The position numbers and the translations under genes are program-made. Source: an uncultured Anaerobutyricum sp. (GTDB lineage Bacteria; Bacillota; Clostridia; Lachnospirales; Lachnospiraceae). From it: a DNA stretch of 9,779 nucleotides. The stretch is from contig CAKREJ010000056.1 in assembly GCA_934317185.1 (NCBI GenBank), forward strand, positions 1 to 9,779. Reading direction: 5' to 3'. Positions 1-6,548 of the stretch are shown one piece after another. Position 1 is the first letter of the stretch. Every line of letters begins with the position of its first letter. Below the pieces are notes generated by a model that was not told where the DNA came from, made no database searches, and saw only the letters and a program-made list of their open reading frames with translations.

Positions 1-126
1 AACGATTTGTATGAATATGAGAAATCTTTTCAGAAAACAGTCGGAATTACTAAAGAATATTTAAGAAAAAAAGAAAATATATTTATAAATTGTCTTGCAA
101 TTTTGTTTCTATATAATTATTTATGA
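1..126 (+). CDS. Possible 3' end of an AraC-type regulator (partial)
   Basis: The plus-strand frame beginning at base 1 is open for 41 codons and stops at TGA 124-126; its start lies outside the window. Residues 9-24 (SFQKTVGITKEYLRKK) match the pattern that closes AraC/XylS helix-turn-helix domains, roughly F-x-K-x-x-G-x-T-x-x-Y-x-R. If real, it is the DNA-binding end of a transcriptional regulator with an unusual hydrophobic tail of about 17 residues (positions 25-41). It converges on the LysR gene and overlaps its 3' end by 44 bases, which is more than usual. No terminator is visible between them. The call rests on a short motif in a short frame, so a chance open frame cannot be excluded. 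Confidence 0.4.
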   Translation, partial: NDLYEYEKSFQKTVGITKEYLRKKENIFINCLAILFLYNYL

Positions 127-997
127 ATTGTTTTAATGCATTTGCCGCAATACTAAGCGGTGTCCGTTTCGATTCTACCAGGCAGATCTGTCTCTGAGGG
201 ATTTTCTCTATAAGGGGTACTTTTATTATTTTTCCATCTTCTAACGCTTCTATACCTACATTTTCCGGTAAAAATCCTACTCCAAGATCATAGACAACCA
301 TTGGAAGAATCTGGTGAATCGTTCCAGCTTCAATATCTGGATTTAACTTTAAACCATATCTTTGATAAAAATTGCTGAAAAACTCATATGACTTTGTTCC
401 TCTCCCAAGACAAATGAGTGGATAATCTTGCATCTTCGAAAGATGTACTGGCTCCTCGCACAATTCTTTATGCGAGCTGCTCACTACCATTACATCCGAA
501 AAATCCATCAGCGACGTAGATTTTAATGTAGCAGGAATATCGGCCGGCGTAGATACTACTGCCAGATCAACCAGACCATCTTTTACTTCCTGAATCGTCT
601 CCGGCGTAGAGTGATTGGAAAGACGAATACGAATGCCCGGATATGCTTTCCGAAAGTCTGCCATCACCTGTAAGATCAGTAAATGTAACGCAATTTCACT
701 TACACCGACGGTTATGATTCCACTCTGCAAGCTTTTATCATTTGCCAATTCTAACTCTGCCAGTTGAAAATGCTGGTATGCGATCGTTACGTGCTTATAC
801 AGCTTCTCCCCTTCTCTTGTAAGCGTTACTCCTCTATTTGAACGAATAAACAAACGACAGCCAAGCTGATTCTCCAGATTATTCATAAAATGCGTAATAT
901 TAGGCTGATTACTCATCAGAATCTCTGCCGCCTTTGAAAAGCTCTTATATTTAGCCGCATAATAAAATATGCGATAGTAATCGTATGTAATTTCCAT
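83..997 (-). CDS. LysR-family transcriptional regulator
   Basis: A 304-residue protein of normal LysR length. The N-terminal winged helix-turn-helix lies at about residues 1-60 (YKSFSKAAEILMSNQPNITHF, then NLENQLGCRLF, and TLTREGEKLY). The effector-binding domain follows from about residue 88 (GIITVGVSEIALHLL) to the end. I chose the ATG at 997 because the HTH begins immediately there and an excellent GGAGGAGA site lies just upstream; the frame stays open to an upstream ATG at 1099, but that falls inside a hairpin repeat. Such proteins are dimeric or tetrameric DNA-binding activators or repressors that respond to a small metabolite. The target and ligand cannot be read from the sequence. It has no divergent partner gene; its upstream region is a 517-base stretch with three hairpins. 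Many LysR genes are autoregulated, but that is only inference here. Confidence 0.95.
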   Translation of the reverse strand: MEITYDYYRIFYYAAKYKSFSKAAEILMSNQPNITHFMNNLENQLGCRLFIRSNRGVTLTREGEKLYKHVTIAYQHFQLAELELANDKSLQSGIITVGVSEIALHLLILQVMADFRKAYPGIRIRLSNHSTPETIQEVKDGLVDLAVVSTPADIPATLKSTSLMDFSDVMVVSSSHKELCEEPVHLSKMQDYPLICLGRGTKSYEFFSNFYQRYGLKLNPDIEAGTIHQILPMVVYDLGVGFLPENVGIEALEDGKIIKVPLIEKIPQRQICLVESKRTPLSIAANALKQFINNYIETKLQDNL

Positions 998-1002
998 GTT
1001 GG

Positions 1003-1010
1003 TCTCCTCC
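1003..1010 (-). promoter_or_regulatory. Ribosome binding site of the LysR gene
   Basis: Read on the minus strand this is GGAGGAGA followed by CCAAC and the ATG at 997, so the GGAGG core is 8 bases from the start. It decides the start codon against the in-frame ATG 34 codons upstream, which has no comparable site. Confidence 0.9.
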
Positions 1011-1034
1011 TTTTTGTCTCGGTGTTTAACAGAC

Positions 1035-1150
1035 GAAACTAAGAAAATAGATATATAGCATCTGTTCCGTATCACTGTGCTCATAATGCTCGCCCGCATT
1101 ATGAGCTTGCTCTAAAGTCACAGATGCTATATATCTATTTTCTTCGTTTC
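1035..1150 (-). repeat. Long hairpin element 1 (variable stem, shared loop)
   Basis: Arms 1041-1065 and 1120-1144 are perfectly complementary over 25 bp, extended after one mismatch by a 5-bp pairing (1035-1039 with 1146-1150). The 54-base loop contains a second perfect 11-bp hairpin (1079-1089 with 1096-1106, loop 1090-1095). Read on the minus strand, the loop shares GAGCAAGC, an AATGCG..GCGAGCATT hairpin and a CAGTGATACGGAACAG-like strip with element 2 at 1382-1508, although the stems of the two are unrelated. In the LysR transcript it would sit in the 5' leader, ending about 38 bases before the start codon, if the promoter lies further upstream. In the plus direction it is followed by a T-rich run (1147-1157), so it could also act as a terminator. 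I cannot name a known RNA or MITE family; the structure itself is certain. Confidence 0.85.
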
Positions 1151-1162
1151 TGTTTTTAGAAA

Positions 1163-1230
1163 TTCCAGAGATAAAATATCAGTGATACCCAAAATGTAGG
1201 GTAAATACATATTCGATTTCTATCTCTGAA
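1163..1230. repeat. Nested imperfect inverted repeat upstream of LysR
   Basis: The outer arms (TTCcAGAGATA at 1163-1173 and TATCTCTGAA at 1221-1230) pair with one bulged base. Inside them TACCC (1186-1190) and GGGTA (1199-1203) form a second dyad with an 8-base spacer. The inner dyad, with a T at one end and an A at the other, resembles the interrupted dyads bound by LysR-type proteins, and it lies upstream of the LysR gene. That makes it a candidate autoregulatory operator or a folded leader segment, but no clear -35/-10 pair was found next to it. Confidence 0.4.
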
Positions 1231-1381
1231 GAAGAAAGGGGATAATAATCTAATTTAATCCAACATTCCTTTAGCATTTCTAAAACAAAAACTATAAAAC
1301 TCTTTATACAGCAACATTCTTCAAACACAATTGTTCTCCCGAAGAAATTAAATCTACTATTCTCCAGTATTTCTATAAACA
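1231..1381. other. AT-rich intergenic stretch with no recognised feature
   Basis: Together with the three hairpins this fills the 517-base gap between the LysR start and the Gx-family gene. I see no open frame with a ribosome binding site on either strand, no tRNA, and no convincing sigma-70 promoter. It may hold the LysR promoter. Confidence 0.6.
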
Positions 1382-1508
1382 GAAAACTCTAAACATCTTA
1401 TTTTGGCAGATGCGGCTTCGGAGCAAGCGCTGGATATGAATGCGAAAGCGAACATTCAATACGCAGCGACTATAGAGCAGCTGTCAAAATAAGATGTTTA
1501 GAGTTTTC
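1382..1508 (+). repeat. Long hairpin element 2 (variable stem, shared loop)
   Basis: Arms 1382-1409 and 1481-1508 pair over 28 bp with a single G-T wobble (1406 with 1484). The 71-base loop (1410-1480) carries GGCTTCGGAGCAAGC, a short hairpin GAATG/CATTC (1438-1442 with 1453-1457) enclosing CGAAAGCG, and CAGCGACTATAGAGCAG. These three blocks match, in the same order, the minus strand of element 1. The loop also reads as an open frame, but the alignment with element 1 needs a 2-base gap, which argues for conservation of the nucleic acid rather than a peptide. It starts 6 bases after the stop codon of the minus-strand Gx-family gene. With A residues at one foot of the stem and T residues at the other, it probably also serves as that operon's transcription terminator. 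Confidence 0.85.
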
Positions 1509-1514
1509 GTCAGC

Positions 1515-2021
1515 TTATAGAAAATGCTGCTTTATCACCGGATTTAATCTCTTTGTTAATATCCCGCTTAAGATTCCGATTAAGATTCCTGCCACGAGTC
1601 CCGAAAGAATTAATATTGGGAGATAGTAGGCTAATGCCTTTGTTTCTAATACAAACATGGCAACTATGATCTGACCTACATTATGAAAAATACCTCCTGC
1701 TACACTCACTCCTACAGAAGAGAACTTCTTTGTTTTCTTCAAAAGTGCCATAACAAGCATACTCATCGCCGCTCCTGCCGCACTGTATACCATCGCAAAT
1801 CCACTGCCAAACAAAAAGCCGGATAATAAAATTCTAAGTGCTGAAATGAGGCATGCCGCCGGTACTCCTGCTATGTAAAGAAGAAGCATTGTAACAATAT
1901 TGGCAAGTCCCAGCTTCACTCCCGGAATTCCAAGATTTATTGGTATAAGCTGTTCAATATATCCTGCAACTAAGGCAAGTGCAAGAAACATTCCATAAAA
2001 AGCTGTCTTTTTGGCACTCAT
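1515..2021 (-). CDS. Gx transporter family / heptaprenyl diphosphate synthase component I-like membrane protein
   Basis: A 168-residue, very hydrophobic and glycine-rich protein with about five membrane segments. It opens with KKTAFYGMFLALALVAGYIEQLIP and continues with GIPGVKLGLANIVTMLLLY, the conserved block of the Pfam Hpre_diP_synt_I family. Despite the family name, members look like small membrane transporters resembling substrate-binding subunits of ECF systems; no substrate is established from the sequence. Relatives in other Firmicutes often neighbour FMN-binding and flavin-transferase genes, and a flavin redox module does lie in this window, though in another operon. The start was set at ATG 2021 because AGGAG at 2028-2032 precedes it; the longer frame to 2150 runs inside the methyltransferase gene. 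It follows that gene by 13 bases, so the two are cotranscribed. Function uncertain, family assignment firm. Confidence 0.88.
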   Translation of the reverse strand: MSAKKTAFYGMFLALALVAGYIEQLIPINLGIPGVKLGLANIVTMLLLYIAGVPAACLISALRILLSGFLFGSGFAMVYSAAGAAMSMLVMALLKKTKKFSSVGVSVAGGIFHNVGQIIVAMFVLETKALAYYLPILILSGLVAGILIGILSGILTKRLNPVIKQHFL

Positions 2022-2034
2022 ATTTTTCTCCTGT

Positions 2035-2898
2035 CTATTTCTTTTCCCATCGTCCGGAAGCACCACATGGAAGAACAAGACCACTTGCACTGACAGGAAG
2101 ACCAACCTCATCCGCACTGACTTCTCCACCATGCTTTTTAGCAATCGCACTTCCTAACATATAAGAAAGAACGGCAGGCTGCAATCCTGTTGTATAAGAA
2201 TTAATTAAAAAGAACAGTGGGTCTTTAGAAAGGAGCTTCTCACAAAGACATACAAGAGAATAAATCTTCTCCTCAATCTTCCAGATTTCTCCCTTTGGAC
2301 CTCTTCCATAAGATGGAGGATCCATTATGATTCCATCGTAATGATTGCCTCGACGAATCTCTCGTTCTACAAACTTCACACAATCATCCACAAGCCAGCG
2401 AATCGGTGCATCACCAAGACCGGAGGCAACGGCATTCTCCTTTGCCCAGGTAACCATTCCCTTAGAAGCATCTACATGAGTTACGGATGCTCCTGCGGCT
2501 GCGGCTGCTAACGTAGCTCCACCTGTATAGGCAAATAAGTTAAGCACCTTTACCGGACGGCCTGCTTTCTTAATCTTATCAGAAAACCAGTCCCAGTTAA
2601 CTGCCTGTTCCGGAAAAAGTCCTGTATGCTTAAAACTAAATGGCTTTAAATGAAAGGTAAGGCTACGATAGTGAATATCCCACTGCTTTGGAAGATCAAA
2701 AAACTCCCACTCTCCGCCACCTTTTTTACTTCTGTGATAATGTGCGTTTAAATGTTTCCAGCGTTTATCTTCTTTCTTTGTATTCCAGATTACCTGTGGG
2801 TCTGGACGAAGAAGGGTGTATTTGCCCCAACGTTCCAGCTTTTCGCCCTCGCTGCAATCTATTACTTCATATTCTTTCCAGTTATCTGCTAACCACAT
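2035..2898 (-). CDS. Class I SAM-dependent methyltransferase, RlmI/RlmK-like
   Basis: A 287-residue protein of the COG1092-type rRNA (cytosine-C5) methyltransferase group. Motif I, the SAM-binding loop, is VLNLFAYTGGATLAA at residues 118-132; the acidic residue after strand 2 is Asp143 (VDASKGMV); motif IV is DPPSYGRG at 193-200. The N-terminal part (WGKYTLLRPDPQVIW, residues 24-38) is the short lead-in seen in the smaller Firmicute members. It is shorter than E. coli RlmI, about 400 residues, because the full N-terminal PUA domain is absent. The likely substrate is a base in ribosomal RNA, but this is inferred from family only. ATG 2898 is preceded by GAGGAT. A near-consensus promoter lies 40-70 bases upstream, and the downstream Gx-family gene starts 13 bases after the stop, with its ribosome site overlapping the spacer. 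Confidence 0.9.
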   Translation of the reverse strand: MWLADNWKEYEVIDCSEGEKLERWGKYTLLRPDPQVIWNTKKEDKRWKHLNAHYHRSKKGGGEWEFFDLPKQWDIHYRSLTFHLKPFSFKHTGLFPEQAVNWDWFSDKIKKAGRPVKVLNLFAYTGGATLAAAAAGASVTHVDASKGMVTWAKENAVASGLGDAPIRWLVDDCVKFVEREIRRGNHYDGIIMDPPSYGRGPKGEIWKIEEKIYSLVCLCEKLLSKDPLFFLINSYTTGLQPAVLSYMLGSAIAKKHGGEVSADEVGLPVSASGLVLPCGASGRWEKK

Positions 2899-2936
2899 AT
2901 TTTATCCTCACTTATTTTTAATCTAACTATGAAAAT

Positions 2937-2965
2937 ATTCTAATCGCTATAGTTTACCCTGTCAA
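2937..2965 (-). promoter_or_regulatory. Sigma-70-type promoter of the methyltransferase operon
   Basis: On the minus strand, TTGACA (2960-2965) and TAGAAT (2937-2942) are separated by exactly 17 bases. This is a perfect -35 and a one-mismatch -10. The predicted transcript would start near 2930, leaving a leader of roughly 30 bases before ATG 2898 with a GAGGAT ribosome site. It separates this operon from the upstream transglutaminase gene, whose stop is only 25 bases away. Confidence 0.85.
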
Positions 2966-2989
2966 TAGAAACGAAACTTAAAATATCCC

Positions 2990-5368
2990 CTATTTCAGTT
3001 TTTCGCACTCATTTTTCAGAAAATGTATTGCGGCTTCTGCTTCTTTTCTTGTAACTCCTTCCGGTGAATAAACCGCTTTCTGTCGAATCATCATACAAAG
3101 ATGTAACTTTTTAGGTTCAACTTCTCTGTCAAAGGTACAAAGTCTTTTTTCAAAGGTTCTTACACGATTATCTTTTATCTTTTCTTTTCCATATAATGTT
3201 TTACACAAAATATCATACCAGAATATAACTGCCTGACTATATTTTTTCTGTTTTAAAAGTTTATCTGTTTTACGGATTTGATATATTTTTTGTAACTGCT
3301 TTCTAAATATAAAAAGCAGAAGACCTACTATGAAAATGAACAAACATAACAGATGCCATATTTTCCGGATACCTCTTCCACCTTTCCTTCCCCTTAAACC
3401 ATCCTGTGGAATCTTTTGCGGTGCTTCTACGGTTTTCTTTTCTGTTGTCTGTTCTTTTTCCTGTGTTTTTTGTTCCTGCTGTTTTTCTTTTTTTTCTTCT
3501 TTCTTCTTATTCTCATTTTCCAAAGCTTTATCCGATGAACTTGAATTACTCACAGCAGTTTCCTGTGTCTCATAGTACGGTGTTCCCATAATATTTTCAT
3601 ATTTGGGGGTAACTTCTACCGGAATCCATCCCATTCCATCAAGATAAATTTCCGGCCAGGCATGTGCGTATTTTTGAGAAATCGTCACTGTTTCTGCTGT
3701 TCCTGCATTCTTTACTGTTTCCGGAGTAAGGAGATAGCCTTCTACATAACGAGATGGAATTCCATAATAACGGAACATCATGACCGCCGCTGCCGCATAC
3801 TGCACATCATATCCCGTTTTTTTATCTTCAAAAAACCATCTTGCAAAATCTTGATCCTCCGGAATACTTCCTGGATTTTCATTATAGGTAATCGATGTCT
3901 TCATAAAACTTTTTACCCGGTTTATGATAGCAAGCACCGACAGATTACTTTGAAGATTCCCATCTGTTGCAGAAGAAATCAATGTCTTTGTTTCTTTATT
4001 TAGGAAAAGGCAAGTGGCGTTTACATATTCTTTATAGCTTTCCGTCATTTTTTTTGAGGAAATATTCTTATCCTCTGCTTTAATATCCGTAGCAGACTTC
4101 AGCTTTCCAGCCATTGTTTCCATTGCCTTAAAAGAATATTCTCCCGCTCCTTTTATTCCAGAAGCGAATACATTCTCTGTTTTATTAATCGCTGCCGTTC
4201 CCTCTTCTTCATATATTGTTGGTAAAACCGCATTCTCATACGGGAGATAAAGATATTTTCGATTCGCTCCTACATTTTTTACCGATAAACTGTAAAGAGA
4301 GGGATCTGTCTTTCCTTCTGAAAGCTTTTTTTGTCTTACAAAATGATACATTGCCGTATTTCCGTAAAACTCTTTATTATGAAGCCAAAGTAAAGATTCA
4401 TATGCTTCCCGTTCAGAAGCACCAATCATACTTCCGTCTGAGCCAAAAACATTCCAGTTATTTGTGCTTGCTTTCCAGCAATTATTTTCATAGGTTGTTC
4501 CGACAAATCCTTTCAGATAATAACTGTTTTTCTTATAAAGGGTCACTCTAAGAGCCTCTTTACCGGTTCGCTTCATCTTCTTTGCTTTTGTAAGCTGACC
4601 TTCCGGAAGAACGGATTCCTGCTCTTTATATCGTTCTTTATTCCAATTTTTCTGTACCGCCGACATCTGTCCGGTATTCGTCATTCCCAAAAAAGTGCCT
4701 AAAAGAAGCACAATAATAAGAACTGCTGTTCCAAGTACCCCACCCCAGAAAGAGGATGAAAATAAAAAGAAACAAAAAATAAGAAAGCTTAATACCGCAA
4801 ACAGTTCCGGTCGGATTCCCCACACAAAAAAAGGAAAAGCAAAACAAATCGCTACTACAAAAAACAAAATGCACGGATGAACTTTCCACAACAGTGCCAT
4901 GACCAGAATAAGCCATAAGGTTATCCCCAATATTCCGACCACAAATGGTAAAAATTCCACATTTCCTGTCTGCATATCTACCGAAGTGTTTTTAAGTATA
5001 TGATGAAAAATATTTTTACTCTGTCCATAGTCCGCCAGATAGTCAGCCACAGTTCTTGAAAAAATCAACAGAGCCTTTCGAATATTTTCTACGGAAAGAA
5101 GGAAAAATGGCACAACAAAATACAGACTGCTTATAAAGATCGCAAATCCTTTTCCGGCAGATATTCCGGCTAAATACAGCAGTATTAAAAAGGCTGCTCC
5201 AACAAAAAGAAGAACACCTGCCATATACATTTCAAAACGACCCGCAGCATACCAGATAAAACACAATATCGCAGCAAGCCAGACATAGCCGGCCCGCATT
5301 GTTTTGGCCCAGCTATCCCCACTCTGATGATTCCATTTTTTAATATGAAATGAATTTTTATGCTCCAT
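2990..5368 (-). CDS. Membrane transglutaminase-like protein, TgpA family, lacking the catalytic Cys
   Basis: A 792-residue protein. About seven membrane segments fill residues 25-230 (TgpA N-terminal domain). An external region follows to about 600 and contains the transglutaminase-like core (about 480-590). Then come a Lys/Glu/Gln-rich linker (612-650), a last membrane segment (669-688) and a C-terminal DUF4129-like domain (to 792; AVYSPEGVTRKE at 765-776). In the core, the position normally held by the nucleophilic cysteine (G-Y-C-x-x-Y-A) is Asp521 (GYDVQYA; GAT at 3806-3808). His569 (YAHAW) is kept, and the third residue of the triad is Glu585 (PVEVTP) where Asp is usual. So it is probably not a classical transglutaminase or protease and may bind peptides or cell-wall material. 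It ends a MoxR-DUF58-transglutaminase operon, overlapping DUF58 by 11 bases; AGGAG lies at 5377-5381. Confidence 0.92.
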   Translation of the reverse strand: MEHKNSFHIKKWNHQSGDSWAKTMRAGYVWLAAILCFIWYAAGRFEMYMAGVLLFVGAAFLILLYLAGISAGKGFAIFISSLYFVVPFFLLSVENIRKALLIFSRTVADYLADYGQSKNIFHHILKNTSVDMQTGNVEFLPFVVGILGITLWLILVMALLWKVHPCILFFVVAICFAFPFFVWGIRPELFAVLSFLIFCFFLFSSSFWGGVLGTAVLIIVLLLGTFLGMTNTGQMSAVQKNWNKERYKEQESVLPEGQLTKAKKMKRTGKEALRVTLYKKNSYYLKGFVGTTYENNCWKASTNNWNVFGSDGSMIGASEREAYESLLWLHNKEFYGNTAMYHFVRQKKLSEGKTDPSLYSLSVKNVGANRKYLYLPYENAVLPTIYEEEGTAAINKTENVFASGIKGAGEYSFKAMETMAGKLKSATDIKAEDKNISSKKMTESYKEYVNATCLFLNKETKTLISSATDGNLQSNLSVLAIINRVKSFMKTSITYNENPGSIPEDQDFARWFFEDKKTGYDVQYAAAAVMMFRYYGIPSRYVEGYLLTPETVKNAGTAETVTISQKYAHAWPEIYLDGMGWIPVEVTPKYENIMGTPYYETQETAVSNSSSSDKALENENKKKEEKKEKQQEQKTQEKEQTTEKKTVEAPQKIPQDGLRGRKGGRGIRKIWHLLCLFIFIVGLLLFIFRKQLQKIYQIRKTDKLLKQKKYSQAVIFWYDILCKTLYGKEKIKDNRVRTFEKRLCTFDREVEPKKLHLCMMIRQKAVYSPEGVTRKEAEAAIHFLKNECEKLK

Positions 5369-6548
5369 AGTGTGTACTCCTGTATACAGTCAAAATTCGA
5401 TCAATATCCTGTCCCAATGTCTCCGCTGCAAAAATATATGGAACGAAAGCTTCCCCCTCTTTTTCTCTTGCTTCCCGCCGTTCCAGTAACAAAGTCATAT
5501 TCCAGTCAGCTACAATATCCTTTTGTTCATTCCAGTAATCTGTAATATAAATCACTTCTGAAAATGCTTCTTTTCTCTCTTCTTCAAAAGAAGTTATCGT
5601 TGCACTTCCCTGAGAGAAAAATACACTGTGAAAAACATGAGCATATACTTCTTCCAACTGCACTGCATTTGCCACATTGTAAAAATTCCATCCATCGGTC
5701 TTTTTATCCCACCAACAAAGACAATGCTTCTGTCCTTCCTGTGCCATATGCTGTGAAATAGAAAAAAATGCTTCTAACAGTCCGTCAATCATAGCGGCAT
5801 CCAGCTTTTCTACCCTTGTTTCCAGAAAAATAAGTGGCATCCGCATCATAGGAACTTCCACTTCTTTTACCATATATTCATCTGTTTTTCCTGTCAGCTT
5901 CCAGTGAATTAACTTCATAGAATCTCCATCGACATACGGACGGATTCCAAAATATTCCCCCGGACCATTTCCTTTTTTACCGCTTTGTTCCTCATCAAAA
6001 AATGAACAGGCAATTCCGCTGCTTTCTACCGGGAAATGCAGCTCCGTTGTCCGTGGCAGAACCATTACCGCCTTCTCCTGATTTATGTATGTTACCTTTT
6101 TCATACATCCAAAAAAGCTATACAGCTCTACCCTTAAAATCGTAATTTCCAAAAAACCCATATATTCTGAATCTATAACAAAGGCAGCCGCACCATTCTT
6201 TCGTCCCGCTGCCCTTATATTCACAGAAAACAATTCCTGCTCCCCACTGATCGCCTTATTTACCCGTAAAAAAACTTTCCCAGATAAAACAGGGAAGCTT
6301 CCTGTATTACTGATATAAAGTCGTCCGGTAATTTTTTCTTCCTTTTGAGCATAAGCAGGAATAATCAGATGAGCTAAAACTTCCTTTGGAAGATAATAAT
6401 CATAAATGACTGCCACCAACAGCATAATCCCTAATGCTATCCCTGCAATCCTGCCTGTTGTTCCAGAAAGGAAAATGACCAACGCAATCCACAGTAACAG
6501 ACAGACAATCCCGCTAACTCGATTCATCCATAATCTTTTCCGGATCAT
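5358..6548 (-). CDS. DUF58 domain-containing membrane protein
   Basis: A 396-residue protein with two membrane segments at the N-terminus (about 12-28 and 34-50), a beta-rich region (65-165), and the DUF58 signature at 197-231: GEYFGIRPYVDGD, then IHWKLTGKTDEYMVKE. The rest resembles a degenerate von Willebrand A-like fold, as is usual in the family. DUF58 proteins are almost always encoded next to MoxR ATPases and are thought to be their partners at the membrane; the biochemical activity is unknown. Its ATG at 6548 overlaps the MoxR stop as ATGA, with GGGAGG upstream, and its end overlaps the start of the transglutaminase-like gene by 11 bases. This implies translational coupling of all three. 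Confidence 0.93.
   Translation of the reverse strand: MIRKRLWMNRVSGIVCLLLWIALVIFLSGTTGRIAGIALGIMLLVAVIYDYYLPKEVLAHLIIPAYAQKEEKITGRLYISNTGSFPVLSGKVFLRVNKAISGEQELFSVNIRAAGRKNGAAAFVIDSEYMGFLEITILRVELYSFFGCMKKVTYINQEKAVMVLPRTTELHFPVESSGIACSFFDEEQSGKKGNGPGEYFGIRPYVDGDSMKLIHWKLTGKTDEYMVKEVEVPMMRMPLIFLETRVEKLDAAMIDGLLEAFFSISQHMAQEGQKHCLCWWDKKTDGWNFYNVANAVQLEEVYAHVFHSVFFSQGSATITSFEEERKEAFSEVIYITDYWNEQKDIVADWNMTLLLERREAREKEGEAFVPYIFAAETLGQDIDRILTVYRSTHYGA

Noticed and set aside
998..1099. Upstream extension of the LysR protein from ATG 1099
   Set aside because: The extra 34 residues come from hairpin element 1, lack a ribosome site, and precede the normal LysR N-terminus, which has its own strong GGAGGAGA site.
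1410..1490. Loop of element 2 read as a small peptide (ADAASEQALDMNAK...)
   Set aside because: It reads in frame to TAA, but has no good start or ribosome site, and the match to element 1 requires a 2-base gap, so it is not conserved as a peptide.
1035..1508. Elements 1 and 2 as integron attC sites or insertion-sequence ends
   Set aside because: No integrase or transposase is nearby, the terminal stems differ from each other, and attC core sites or target duplications were not found.
2022..2150. Longer start for the Gx-family protein within the methyltransferase gene
   Set aside because: It is an out-of-frame reading of the methyltransferase 3' end; the ATG at 2021 has AGGAG directly upstream and gives the family N-terminus.
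2974..3001. Terminator after the transglutaminase-like gene
   Set aside because: An AT-rich imperfect hairpin (about 10 pairs with a bulge) spans the stop codon, but it lacks GC pairs and a clean T run; too weak to call.
3330..4551. Plus-strand open frames opposite the transglutaminase-like gene
   Set aside because: They are antisense shadows with low-complexity, cysteine- or serine-rich translations and no ribosome sites.
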